A stretch of 64,000 nt of DNA from Arcobacter_B sp049472135 (GTDB lineage Bacteria > Campylobacterota > Campylobacteria > Campylobacterales > Arcobacteraceae). The stretch spans positions 428,264-492,263 of the forward strand of contig NZ_JBMOVV010000001.1 of the NCBI RefSeq assembly GCF_049472135.1. The letters run 5' to 3'. Both the position numbers and the translations under genes were made by a program. The notes beneath the pieces were generated by a model that saw only the letters and a list, made by a program, of their open reading frames with translations, had not been told where the DNA came from and made no database searches. Positions 24,255 through 32,516 of the stretch are shown here, piece by piece (within the stretch, counting starts at the first letter, position 1; each line of letters opens with the position of its first letter).

Positions 24255-24283
24255 TTTAACTCCTATTACATACTAGTTACACA

Positions 24284-24312
24284 ATTATATTACAAAATGA
24301 AATATTTTTCAA
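24284..24312 (-). promoter_or_regulatory. Promoter and candidate operator of the S24 repressor
   Basis: Read on the minus strand, TTGAAA (24312-24307), 17 bases, then TATAAT (24289-24284). The spacer and -10 region match the promoter at 9728-9750 at 20 of 23 positions. TGAAATATTTTT occurs at 24298-24309 and again at 24339-24350 (plus strand), two likely operator half-sites for autoregulation. Confidence 0.55.
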
Positions 24313-24365
24313 GGGTTTTTAAAAAATATCATAAAATTTGAAATATTTTTAAAAAAGGATAAAAT

Positions 24366-24461
24366 ATGGCAAGAAAAATTGTAGAAACAAAAGATAATCT
24401 TCTTAATTTTTTTCAAAAACTTGACATATTGATTTATAAATTTGGTGATAAAGTATTATAA
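24366..24461 (+). CDS. Possible 31-residue peptide divergent from the repressor
   Basis: ATG at 24366 has AAGGAT five bases upstream and opens 31 codons (MARKIVETKDNLLNFF, ending KFGDKVL). It is divergent from the S24 repressor, the place of a cro- or antirepressor-like gene. It could equally be the 5' remnant of a lost gene. The other bases of the 330-base gap between the repressor and oadG show only the promoter and repeats described. Confidence 0.35.
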   Translation: MARKIVETKDNLLNFFQKLDILIYKFGDKVL

Positions 24462-24584
24462 ACTACTAAAATATTCAAAAATTTATAAATTTAATACAAA
24501 TAAAAGATAAGTATAAATGTTAATAAAGCTACTTTTATATATTATTACAATAATAATTACATGGTGGTAACCACGGAGAGTATT

Positions 24585-24830
24585 ATGGAAGTAAACTTAG
24601 TCACAGAAGCACTAAAGTTCATGATGCTAGGGATGGGAGTTGTTTTCTCATTTTTAGTTATCTTAATTTTCGTGCTAAAAGCACAAGCGGCTTTAATTAC
24701 GAAGTATTTTCCTGAAAAGGAAAAAAAACCTATTGCAAATAAACCAGTTGGTTCATCTGCATCTAACAATTCTGCAAAGACGGCTGCAATTATCGCTGCA
24801 GTTCAACATCACAAAAATCTAAAAGGTTAA
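24585..24830 (+). CDS. oadG: Oxaloacetate decarboxylase gamma subunit
   Basis: The product has 81 residues when started at the ATG at 24585, which has GGAGAG five bases upstream; an ATG at 24561 lacks a site. One membrane span near the N-terminus (MMLGMGVVFSFLVILIFVL) is followed by a polar linker, the layout of OadG, which holds the alpha and beta subunits together. A GTGGTaACCAC palindrome (24564-24574) lies just before the ribosome site. First gene of oadGAB. Confidence 0.85.
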   Translation: MEVNLVTEALKFMMLGMGVVFSFLVILIFVLKAQAALITKYFPEKEKKPIANKPVGSSASNNSAKTAAIIAAVQHHKNLKG

Positions 24831-24836
24831 TATATA

Positions 24837-26624
24837 ATGGCTAAAAAGTATATCGATGTTATGGATACTACCTTTAGAGATGGATTTCAGTCTGTCTTTG
24901 GAGGTAGAGTTTTAATGGATGATTTCTTTCCTGCTGTTGAAGCTGCGAAAGATGCTGGTATAACACACTTTGAGTTTGGTGGAGGAGCAAGATTCCAATC
25001 TTTATTCTTCTATCTACAAGAAAATGCATTTGAAATGATGGACAAGTTCAGAGAAATTGTTGGTCCAGATGCAAATCTACAAACACTTGCTAGGGGTATT
25101 AACACAGTAATGTTAGATACAGGTTCTAGAGAACTTGTTGATTTACATGCTAAAATGTTTGCAAAACATGGTACAACTACAATTAGAAACTTTGATGCTT
25201 TGAATGATGTTCAAAATTTAGAGTATTCTGCAGAATGTATTAAAAAATATGGTTTAAATCATGAAGTTGTTGTTACATTAATGGATTTACCTCCAGGATG
25301 TGAAGGTGCTCATGATGTTCCTTTCTACGAAAAAACATTAAGACAAATATTAGATAGTGGAATTCCTTATGATTCAATCTGTTTTAAAGATGCATCTGGA
25401 ACTTCATCTCCTCAAAAAGTATATGAAACAATCCAAATGGCTAGAAAGTTAGTTGGTGATGATACTCATATTAGATTACATACACATGAAACTGCAGGTG
25501 TTTCTGTTGCTTGTTATTTAGCAGCATTAGAAGCTGGAGCTGATGGAATTGACTTAGCTGCTTCTCCTGTTTCAGGTGGAACTTCTCAACCAGATATTTT
25601 AACAATGTTACATGCTGTAAAAGGTAAAAACTACGATTTAGGTGGTTTAGACATTGAAAAAGTATTAAAGTATCAAGAAGTATTAAGTGATTGTTTAGGT
25701 GAATATTTTATGCCACCAGAAGCAACTCAAGTATCACCTCTAATTCCTTTCTCACCAATGCCAGGTGGAGCATTAACTGCTAATACTCAAATGATGAGAG
25801 ACAACGGAACATTAGATAAATTCCCAGAAGTTATTAAAGCAATGAGAGAAGTTGTTGAAAAAGGTGGATATGGTACATCTGTAACACCAGTTTCTCAATT
25901 CTATTGGCAACAAGCATATGCAAATGTAATGTTTGGTCCATGGAAACAAATTGCTCCAGGATACGGTAAGATGGTACTTGGATACTTTGGAAAAACTCCA
26001 GTTCAACCAGATCCAGAAGTAGTTGCACTTGCAGCTGAAAAACTTAAAATGGAACCAACTACTGAAAATCCTTTAGATATTGCAGATAGAGATGATAAGA
26101 AAAAAATCTCTGTATGGAAACAAAGATTAGAAATGGAAGGTTTAGAAACTTCTGAAGAAAATATTTTCATTGCAGCAGCATGTGATGAAAAAGGAATCGC
26201 ATTCTTAAAAGGTGATTCACCATTAAATGTTAGAAAAAATGATACAACTCAAGGAGAAAACTCAATGGCTAATGCAACTGGAAACTATACTGTAGTAGTA
26301 GATGGACAAAAATTCAATGTAAGTATTGCTGAAGGTGATGCTGATATTCAAGTAACACCAGCAAGTAACTCATCATCAAATGCAGCTCCTGCAGCAGCTA
26401 CAAGTGGTGAAGAAACAGAAGTTCCAGCAACAGTTAATGGTAATGTATGGAAAATCTTAGTTAATGAAGGTGAAAAAGTTGAAAAAGATCAAAAAATCAT
26501 GATCTTAGAAGCTATGAAAATGGAAATTGATATTACTGCACCAGCAGCTGGTACTATTACTAGAATTACAGTTGGTGCAAACGAAGCAGTAGATGAAGGA
26601 CAAACATTAGCTATTATTGGCTAA
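24837..26624 (+). CDS. oadA: Oxaloacetate decarboxylase alpha subunit, biotin-carrying
   Basis: The protein has 595 residues. The carboxyltransferase TIM barrel starts DTTFRDGFQSVFGGRV, with the metal-binding HTHETAG motif. The conserved carboxylase region runs to about 465. An Ala/Ser-rich linker leads to a biotinyl domain with EAMKMEI (biotin Lys in the C-terminal 40 residues). The same chain could be pyruvate carboxylase subunit B, but the flanking oadG and oadB genes favour the membrane-bound sodium-pumping decarboxylase, which turns oxaloacetate into pyruvate and CO2. Confidence 0.92.
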   Translation: MAKKYIDVMDTTFRDGFQSVFGGRVLMDDFFPAVEAAKDAGITHFEFGGGARFQSLFFYLQENAFEMMDKFREIVGPDANLQTLARGINTVMLDTGSRELVDLHAKMFAKHGTTTIRNFDALNDVQNLEYSAECIKKYGLNHEVVVTLMDLPPGCEGAHDVPFYEKTLRQILDSGIPYDSICFKDASGTSSPQKVYETIQMARKLVGDDTHIRLHTHETAGVSVACYLAALEAGADGIDLAASPVSGGTSQPDILTMLHAVKGKNYDLGGLDIEKVLKYQEVLSDCLGEYFMPPEATQVSPLIPFSPMPGGALTANTQMMRDNGTLDKFPEVIKAMREVVEKGGYGTSVTPVSQFYWQQAYANVMFGPWKQIAPGYGKMVLGYFGKTPVQPDPEVVALAAEKLKMEPTTENPLDIADRDDKKKISVWKQRLEMEGLETSEENIFIAAACDEKGIAFLKGDSPLNVRKNDTTQGENSMANATGNYTVVVDGQKFNVSIAEGDADIQVTPASNSSSNAAPAAATSGEETEVPATVNGNVWKILVNEGEKVEKDQKIMILEAMKMEIDITAPAAGTITRITVGANEAVDEGQTLAIIG

Positions 26625-26640
26625 TTTTATTGGAGTTGAA

Positions 26641-27963
26641 ATGAAAAAAAGTCTATTTATCCTACTGTTTACATTTTTTAGTGCATTTTCAATAAATGCA
26701 CTAGCAGCATCAGCACCAGTAGAGCCTGCTGCTGAACAACAAGAGTATCATTCAAAAAGTATGAATGAATTAGTTCAAGCTTTTTATAATACGACAGGTT
26801 TAAAAGCTATTCTTGATCCTCAACCAGGTCTTAAAGGACCACACGGTGAGGAATTAACAGAGTTCGCACAAAGCTTTGGTAGAGTAATAATGATTATAAT
26901 CTGTTTTGCTTTATTTTATTTAGCAATTAAAAAAGGATTTGAACCTTTATTACTTATTCCTATTGGTTTTGGTGGTATTTTAGCGAATATTCCTATAGCA
27001 GAAATTGCTGGTGAAGGTGGAATGTTAGGTATTATCTATAATATGGGTATTGCAAATGGTTTCTTCCCTCTTTTAATTTTTATGGGTGTTGGAGCTATGA
27101 CGGATTTTGGTCCTTTATTATCAAATCCTAAAACTGCATTACTTGGTGGTGCTGCTCAATTTGGTATCTTTGGTTCTTTAGTTGCTGCTATTGTTTTAGC
27201 ACAATTAGTTCCGGGAATAGATTTCACATTAGAACAAGCTGCTGCAATTTCTATTATTGGTGGGGCTGATGGTCCAACATCAATCTTTATTGCTACTGCA
27301 CTTGCACCAGAATTACTTGGAGCTATTGCTGTTGCCGCGTATTCGTACATGGCATTAGTACCAGTAATTCAACCTCCAATTATGAGAGCTTTAACAACTA
27401 TTGATGAAAGAAAAATTAAGATGAAATCTACTAGAAAAGTTTCTAGAACAGAAAAAATCATTTTCCCAATCGTAGTTGTTGTATTAACATTATTAATCTT
27501 ACCAGATGCTGCTCCTTTAATTGGTGCATTCTGTTTTGGTAATTTTGCTAAAGAATCAGGAGTTGTTGATAGATTATCTGATACAATGCAAAACGCATTA
27601 ATCAATATCGTTACAATCTTCTTAGGTCTTGGTGTTGGTTCGAAACTTGCAGCTGAGCAATTCTTAGTTGCAGAGACTATGGGAATTATGGCTATTGGAT
27701 TATTAGCATTTGCTGCTGGTACTGCAATGGGTGTTATTATGGCGAAAGTAATGAACATGGTTAGTTCTAAGGAGAATCAAGTAAATCCGCTTATTGGTGC
27801 AGCTGGAGTTTCTGCCGTTCCTATGGCAGCTAGAGTTGTTAGTAAAGAAGGTCAACAATATGATCCATCAAATGTATTATTAATGCATGCTATGGGTCCT
27901 AATGTTGCGGGGGTAATTGGATCAGCAGTTGCAGCTGGTGTTCTATTATCAATTTTTAAATAG
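26641..27963 (+). CDS. oadB: Oxaloacetate decarboxylase beta subunit (Na+-translocating)
   Basis: The protein has 440 residues from the ATG at 26641, which has GGAG seven bases upstream; an in-frame TTG at 26617 is less likely. About ten membrane spans. The N-terminus looks like a signal sequence and is followed by a longer-than-usual exported segment (EPAAEQQEYHSKSM). Family motifs include GGADGPTSIF and GAAGVSAVPMAARV. It decarboxylates carboxybiotin and exports Na+. The operon ends here, 33 bases before pckA. Confidence 0.93.
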   Translation: MKKSLFILLFTFFSAFSINALAASAPVEPAAEQQEYHSKSMNELVQAFYNTTGLKAILDPQPGLKGPHGEELTEFAQSFGRVIMIIICFALFYLAIKKGFEPLLLIPIGFGGILANIPIAEIAGEGGMLGIIYNMGIANGFFPLLIFMGVGAMTDFGPLLSNPKTALLGGAAQFGIFGSLVAAIVLAQLVPGIDFTLEQAAAISIIGGADGPTSIFIATALAPELLGAIAVAAYSYMALVPVIQPPIMRALTTIDERKIKMKSTRKVSRTEKIIFPIVVVVLTLLILPDAAPLIGAFCFGNFAKESGVVDRLSDTMQNALINIVTIFLGLGVGSKLAAEQFLVAETMGIMAIGLLAFAAGTAMGVIMAKVMNMVSSKENQVNPLIGAAGVSAVPMAARVVSKEGQQYDPSNVLLMHAMGPNVAGVIGSAVAAGVLLSIFK

Positions 27964-27996
27964 AAAACAAATTTTATATAGTAGGAAAGTTAAATT

Positions 27997-29577
27997 ATGT
28001 CTGAAATTAAAGACGCTTTAGGTCTAGAAAATGTAGGTGAAGTTAAAAGGAATCTTGATGTAGATTCTTTAATTAAAGATGCAGTAGAGAATGAAGGAGC
28101 AAGAGTTTCTTCAACTGGTGCTTTAATGGTTGATACTGGTATTTTCACGGGAAGAAGTCCAAAAGACAAATTCTTCGTGAACCAAGATCCTTCAAATAAA
28201 TATATTGCTTGGGGTGATATAAATCAAAAAGTTTCTAAAGAAGTTTATGAAGATTTATTAAAAAATTCTAAAAAGCAATTAAGTAACAAAGATTTATATG
28301 TTACTGATGTTTATTGTGGAGCTTCATTAGATTCTAGAAAATCTGTAAGATTCATCACAGAAGTTGCATGGCAAGCACACTTTATTCAAAATATGTTTAT
28401 TGTTCCTCAAACTCAAGAAGAACTTGATAATTTTGAACCTGAGTTTACTGTTTATAACTCTTGTAAAACTTGTGATATGTCATATGCTAGCCATGGTTTA
28501 CATTCAGAAGTGTATGTAGTATTTAATGTTGAAGAAAACACAGCAATCATTGGTGGTACTTGGTACGCTGGTGAGATGAAAAAAGGTGTATTCTCAATGA
28601 TGAATTACTGGCTTCCATTAGAGGGTAAACTTCCAATGCACTGTTCTGCTAATATTGGAAAAGATGGTGATACTGCATTATTCTTTGGATTATCAGGAAC
28701 TGGTAAAACAACTTTATCTACAGATCCTAATAGAGCTTTAATTGGTGATGACGAACATGGTTGGGATGATAATGGTATCTTTAACTTTGAAGGTGGATGT
28801 TATGCTAAAGTAATTAACTTAGATGCAGAATCAGAGCCAGAAATTTTTGGAGCTATTAAAAAAGGTGCAATTTTAGAAAATGTTGTTGCAGATGAAAATG
28901 GTGTTGTTGATTATTCTGATGGTTCAAAAACTGAAAATACAAGAGTTTCATACCCATTAGATCATATTGAAAACCATACTCCTGATATGAGAGGTGGTCA
29001 TCCAACTAATATTATCTTCTTATGTGCTGATGCATTTGGTGTTTTACCTCCAGTTGCAAAACTTGATAAACAACAAGCAATGTACTACTTCTTAAGTGGA
29101 TATACTGCAAAAGTTGCAGGAACTGAAAGAGGAATTACGGAGCCAGTTGCTACATTCTCATCTTGTTTTGGTGAAGCATTCTTACCTCTTAACCCTACTA
29201 AATATGCAGAGTTATTAGGTCAAAAAATTGATAAACACAATGTAAATGTATATTTAGTAAATACTGGATGGACTGGTGGTCCTTATGGTGTTGGTTCAAG
29301 AATGAGTATTAAAAATACTAGAGCTTGTATTAATGCTATTTTAGATGGATCAATCAATAATTCAGAATTTGAAACATTACCAGTATTTAATTTATCTATT
29401 CCTAAAACTTTAAATGGTGTTGATACTGAAGTATTAAACCCAAGAAATACATGGGAAGATAAAGCTGCTTATGATGATACTAAGAAAAAATTAGCAGCAA
29501 TGTATATTGAAAACTTTAAAAAATACTTAACTTTAGAAAGTGAATATGATTTCACAGCTGCAGGACCAATTTTATAA
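27997..29577 (+). CDS. pckA: Phosphoenolpyruvate carboxykinase (ATP)
   Basis: The protein has 526 residues. FFGLSGTGKTTLSTDPN (P-loop), GDDEHGW, RSPKDKFFV and the RMSIKNTRA segment identify the ATP-dependent enzyme. It converts oxaloacetate and ATP to PEP and CO2. With oadGAB directly upstream and fbp earlier, it places the PEP-pyruvate-oxaloacetate node together, serving growth on organic acids. A strong terminator follows. Confidence 0.97.
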   Translation: MSEIKDALGLENVGEVKRNLDVDSLIKDAVENEGARVSSTGALMVDTGIFTGRSPKDKFFVNQDPSNKYIAWGDINQKVSKEVYEDLLKNSKKQLSNKDLYVTDVYCGASLDSRKSVRFITEVAWQAHFIQNMFIVPQTQEELDNFEPEFTVYNSCKTCDMSYASHGLHSEVYVVFNVEENTAIIGGTWYAGEMKKGVFSMMNYWLPLEGKLPMHCSANIGKDGDTALFFGLSGTGKTTLSTDPNRALIGDDEHGWDDNGIFNFEGGCYAKVINLDAESEPEIFGAIKKGAILENVVADENGVVDYSDGSKTENTRVSYPLDHIENHTPDMRGGHPTNIIFLCADAFGVLPPVAKLDKQQAMYYFLSGYTAKVAGTERGITEPVATFSSCFGEAFLPLNPTKYAELLGQKIDKHNVNVYLVNTGWTGGPYGVGSRMSIKNTRACINAILDGSINNSEFETLPVFNLSIPKTLNGVDTEVLNPRNTWEDKAAYDDTKKKLAAMYIENFKKYLTLESEYDFTAAGPIL

Positions 29578-29610
29578 GGTATAATTCTACTATAAAAGTT
29601 TATTGTTAAA

Positions 29611-29638
29611 AGGAGTGAATTTTTTCACTCCTTTTTTT
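29611..29638 (+). terminator. Rho-independent terminator after pckA
   Basis: AGGAGTGAA (29611-29619) and TTCACTCCT (29624-29632) pair around TTTT and are followed by TTTTTT. Confidence 0.9.
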
Positions 29639-29662
29639 CATTAAATAAAATAGGAGAAATAC

Positions 29663-30157
29663 ATGAAACTATCAGAATTTTTAGCTGACATTAAAAATAC
29701 AGAAGAAGAAGTAGTTTACTACTGTTGTAATCATTTGTTATCAAAAAAATACAATGTTGAAGAAGACTCTTTAGATGAAGAGACTTTAAAGTCATTATTT
29801 GTTGATTATGATAACTTTACAAGAGCATTAAGTGATAGTGCTGGTACTATATACAGAAAGTATGAAGCTGAGCTAAATGATGTTTATAAAACAATTTGTA
29901 ACAGATTTAATGAAGATTTTGATAATAAATCTCTTTTTGAATTTAGACTTGCAAGAGTTTCAAACCAAGAACCAAGACAATTCTTAGATATTGAAGATAA
30001 AGATACTCAAGAAACAGTTATTCAAAAATATGAAGATAAAATTAATGCAATTTTAGAATCAAAATATTATAAAGAGAATGAAGATAAATTATCTAATGAT
30101 TTAGTAATTCCTCAAAAAACATTAGATTTAATTAAATCAGCAGCTGGTTTAGTTTAA
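29663..30157 (+). CDS. Soluble helical protein of unknown function
   Basis: The product has 164 residues, no signal peptide or membrane span, and an all-helical look (MKLSEFLADIKNTEEEVVYYC onwards, with CCNHLLSKKY near the start). AGGAGAAA precedes the ATG. It stands alone after the pckA terminator and before a bidirectional hairpin. I recognise no family. Confidence 0.65.
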   Translation: MKLSEFLADIKNTEEEVVYYCCNHLLSKKYNVEEDSLDEETLKSLFVDYDNFTRALSDSAGTIYRKYEAELNDVYKTICNRFNEDFDNKSLFEFRLARVSNQEPRQFLDIEDKDTQETVIQKYEDKINAILESKYYKENEDKLSNDLVIPQKTLDLIKSAAGLV

Positions 30158-30164
30158 TCAATAT

Positions 30165-30193
30165 TTCAAATAGAGTTTAACACTCTATTTGAA
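30165..30193. terminator. Bidirectional terminator
   Basis: TTCAAATAGAGT (30165-30176) and ACTCTATTTGAA (30182-30193) form a perfect 12-bp stem around TTAAC, between the unknown gene (+) and ribBA (-). It reaches into the ribBA stop region. Confidence 0.75.
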
Positions 30194-31205
30194 TTTCTTC
30201 TACGATTTCTAATCCAAATCCTTGAAGTCCAACAAAAGAGTGTTTTCCTCCACTAGTCATAAGTTTGATTTGTTTAATATTTAATGAATTAAGAATTTGT
30301 GCACCAATACCATAATCTTTTTGAGATTCTCTTTTCTTCTCATCAGATAAGAATATAAGTACCCCACCCTTTGATGATAAAAAGTTAATTGTTTTTAACA
30401 TAGAGTTTAATTTTTCATCATTTAAGAATAGTTCAATATCTGGTACAATAGTATGGAATTTCACATGTGTAATTTCATTTGTATTTCCAAAAAGAATTGC
30501 AGTATGAACATTTCCTAAATGATCTTGGAACTCTTTTTTCTTTACATCTGTATTAAAAAACTTTATATCTGTACTACTGATTTCTTCGATAAGTTTTTCA
30601 TGTGATAGTCTATATTCTACTAAATCAGAAATATAGATTTGTTTCATATTATGTTTTTGGGCAAAAATATCTAAATCATCTCTTCTTGCCATAGTACCAT
30701 CTTCTTTCATGATTTCACAAATAACAGCTTCACCATTTAATCCAGCAAGTTTACATAAATCAACACTTCCTTCTGTATGACCAGTTCTAACTAATACTCC
30801 ACCATCTTTTGCAATAAGTGGGAATATATGTCCTGGTCTTACTAACTCTTCTGCTTTTGAGATTGGATTTGCTAATATTTTAATTGTATCATCTCTTTCC
30901 CCTGCACTAATACCAGTTGCTGCATCAGCTGCATCAACAGATACTGTAAATGCAGTTTCATAAGATGAAGTATTTGAACTAACCATTGGATAAAGATCTA
31001 GTTTTTTTGCAGTTTCAGTTGTAACTGATACACAAATTAAACCTTTTGCATGAGTAGCCATAAAGTTTACTTTTTCAGGTGTACTTAATGCAGCAGAATA
31101 AACTAAATCACCTTCATTTTCTCTATCTTCATCATCAAGCATGATAACCATATTACCTTTTTGGATCTCTTCAATTGCTTCTTTTACTCTTTGTATTGCG
31201 TTCAT
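30177..31205 (-). CDS. ribB: 3,4-dihydroxy-2-butanone-4-phosphate synthase with degenerate GTP cyclohydrolase II domain
   Basis: I start at ATG 31205-31203 (MNAIQRVKEAIEEI), preceded by AAGAAGAGAT; a longer frame adds 27 unlikely residues. This gives 342 residues. The RibB half is intact (DDEDRENEGDLVYSA, GHTEGSVDLCKLAG). The C-terminal half aligns with GTP cyclohydrolase II but lacks the three zinc cysteines and the GDxLGSxxCDC region, reading HLGNVHTAILFGNTNE instead. The genuine RibA is encoded separately at 35938-36513. Known RibBA proteins of this phylum show the same loss. Confidence 0.9.
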   Translation of the reverse strand: MNAIQRVKEAIEEIQKGNMVIMLDDEDRENEGDLVYSAALSTPEKVNFMATHAKGLICVSVTTETAKKLDLYPMVSSNTSSYETAFTVSVDAADAATGISAGERDDTIKILANPISKAEELVRPGHIFPLIAKDGGVLVRTGHTEGSVDLCKLAGLNGEAVICEIMKEDGTMARRDDLDIFAQKHNMKQIYISDLVEYRLSHEKLIEEISSTDIKFFNTDVKKKEFQDHLGNVHTAILFGNTNEITHVKFHTIVPDIELFLNDEKLNSMLKTINFLSSKGGVLIFLSDEKKRESQKDYGIGAQILNSLNIKQIKLMTSGGKHSFVGLQGFGLEIVEEIQIEC

Positions 31206-31324
31206 ATCTCTTCTTTTTAATAATTTATTTAATATATAATATATTATATCAGAAATTTTGAAATTTCTTCTAAAACCTCTTGACAAATATTAGAATTTCT
31301 ACTATAATTTCGTCACTTAAAAGA

Positions 31325-31399
31325 TGGGGTATCGCCAAGCGGTAAGGCCACGGTTTTTGGTATCGTTATTCGGGGGTTCGAATCCCTCTACCCCATCCA
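31325..31399 (+). tRNA. tRNA-Gln (TTG)
   Basis: Acceptor TGGGGTA pairs with TACCCCA, followed by T and an encoded CCA. The anticodon loop TTTTGGT holds TTG. The T-arm is GGGGGTTCGAATCCCTC. First of four tRNAs in line. Confidence 0.97.
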
Positions 31400-31418
31400 C
31401 TTTAAGTTATTTCAAGTT

Positions 31419-31495
<77 letters not shown>

Positions 31496-31508
31496 ATTTA
31501 GCCATAGT

Positions 31509-31585
31509 GTCAAGGTAGCTCAGCTGGCTAGAGCGCTGGTCTCATAAGCCGGAGGTCGAGAGTTCAAGTCTCTCTCTTGACACCA
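31509..31585 (+). tRNA. tRNA-Met (CAT), elongator
   Basis: Acceptor GTCAAGG pairs with TCTTGAC, followed by ACCA. The D-arm is TAGCTCAGCTGGCTAGAGC. The anticodon loop CTCATAA holds CAT. A tRNA-Ile reading AUA also shows CAT in DNA; the body fits elongator Met better, but this is not certain. Confidence 0.9.
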
Positions 31586-31590
31586 CTTAT

Positions 31591-31650
31591 AAAATTGTGT
31601 AAACAATTTTCAGGAATTAAAATTTATTTTATTCCAAATTATTTTTGGAA
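31591..31650. repeat. Two hairpins in the tRNA-Met/tRNA-Thr spacer
   Basis: AAAATTGT (31591-31598) pairs with ACAATTTT (31603-31610), and TTCCAAA (31632-31638) with TTTGGAA (31644-31650), the latter ending directly at the first base of tRNA-Thr. They may guide processing of the precursor. Confidence 0.5.
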
Positions 31651-31726
31651 GCTGGTGTAGCTCAGTTGGCTAGAGCAGCTGATTTGTAATCAGCAGGTCG
31701 GGGGTTCAAGTCCCTTCACCAGCTCC
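31651..31726 (+). tRNA. tRNA-Thr (TGT)
   Basis: Acceptor GCTGGTG pairs with CACCAGC, then T and encoded CCA. Anticodon stem CTGAT-TTGTAAT-CAGC holds TGT. Last of the tRNA run. Confidence 0.97.
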
Positions 31727-31810
31727 ACTCTAAATTTCACAAAGTAATTTTTATAATAAATACAAACAATTATTTCAAAAGCGCGATTTTTTTCTATTAT
31801 ACTTTGTACA

Positions 31811-31834
31811 TATTTTGGGAGTAATCCCAAAATA
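31811..31834. terminator. Bidirectional terminator between tRNA-Thr and a lipoprotein gene
   Basis: TATTTTGGGA (31811-31820) and TCCCAAAATA (31825-31834) form a perfect 10-bp stem with loop GTAA between the tRNA run (+) and the small lipoprotein gene (-). Confidence 0.7.
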
Positions 31835-31844
31835 TTAACAAAAA

Positions 31845-32012
31845 CTACTCTGTTGCATTATGAATAGCTTCTTTTGTTCCTTCGTAAACTTTTTTAGTTC
31901 CTTTTTTTGTTGCACTCCAAGCATCAGAACTATCTTCTTTTACACCTTCCCATGTTGCACAACCTGTAAATACAAATATTGATGTAATAGTTATTAATAA
32001 AAGTTTTTTCAT
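31845..32012 (-). CDS. Small lipoprotein, entericidin-like in size
   Basis: The frame has 55 residues (MKKLLLITITSIFVFTGC, then ATWEGVKEDSSDAW). The lipobox FTGC gives a lipidated Cys at residue 18. The mature part is a short Lys-rich helix (ATKKGTKKVYEGTKEAIHN). Small lipoproteins of this kind are common in the phylum; the entericidin comparison is by size and layout only. It lies 14 bases after the next lipoprotein gene, so the two share a transcript. Confidence 0.7.
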   Translation of the reverse strand: MKKLLLITITSIFVFTGCATWEGVKEDSSDAWSATKKGTKKVYEGTKEAIHNATE

Positions 32013-32026
32013 ATTAATTCCTTTAT

Positions 32027-32371
32027 TTATGGATTTGGATTTTCAAAGAAAATATAGTTTGTTGAATAGTCAGAAAATTCAAAATATACTTTACTTTCAT
32101 TTGCATCTTTTTTAAAGTTTAAATTCTCATCAAGTATTCCATAACCAAATCTGTATGGTCTATTAAAACTTCCTTCTGTTGCTACAGCAGTTGAAAGTTT
32201 ATCAATTTTAATAAATCTTTTTACTAGTTTTTCTCCTGCATAAACTTCTAGAACGCCATTTACACCTGTCCAATTTTGTAAATATCTATTTATTTTATTT
32301 TGTTTCTCTTCACAACCATTGAAAAAAAGTGCAGTTGCTATTAACGAACTTGTAATTAATATTCTTTTCAA
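32027..32371 (-). CDS. Lipoprotein of unknown function
   Basis: The product has 114 residues. The signal sequence ends ALFFNGC (Cys at residue 20), so it should be lipid-anchored. The mature part (INRYLQNWTGVNGVLEVY, KLVKRFIKIDKL) is beta-like and may form a small domain related to signalling or envelope lipoproteins, but I recognise no family. First gene of a two-gene minus-strand unit with the 55-residue lipoprotein. Confidence 0.7.
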   Translation of the reverse strand: MKRILITSSLIATALFFNGCEEKQNKINRYLQNWTGVNGVLEVYAGEKLVKRFIKIDKLSTAVATEGSFNRPYRFGYGILDENLNFKKDANESKVYFEFSDYSTNYIFFENPNP

Positions 32372-32486
32372 TAAAAATCCTTTTATATTAAGCTTTTCAA
32401 AGTAAAAGTCTACTACAAATGTACTAAAAGGAAGGTTTGATTAAATATTATATATGAGGAATAATTTTTTGTGAGTTAAATATGAT

Positions 32487-32510
32487 ATAAATAGGCTTAT
32501 GCCTATTTAT
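32487..32510 (-). terminator. Terminator after glyS
   Basis: ATAAATAGGC (32487-32496) and GCCTATTTAT (32501-32510) form a perfect 10-bp stem with loop TTAT, seven bases beyond the glyS stop. Confidence 0.7.
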
Positions 32511-32516
32511 ATTTTG

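Noticed and set aside
24837..26624. Pyruvate carboxylase subunit B
   Set aside because: Same domain order, but neighbouring oadG and oadB favour oxaloacetate decarboxylase; no biotin carboxylase subunit is nearby.
27369..27758. Minus-strand Ile/Ala-rich frame inside oadB
   Set aside because: Shadow of a highly hydrophobic gene on the other strand.
31509..31585. tRNA-Ile with a lysidine-modified CAT anticodon
   Set aside because: The body and anticodon stem look more like elongator Met; not excluded.
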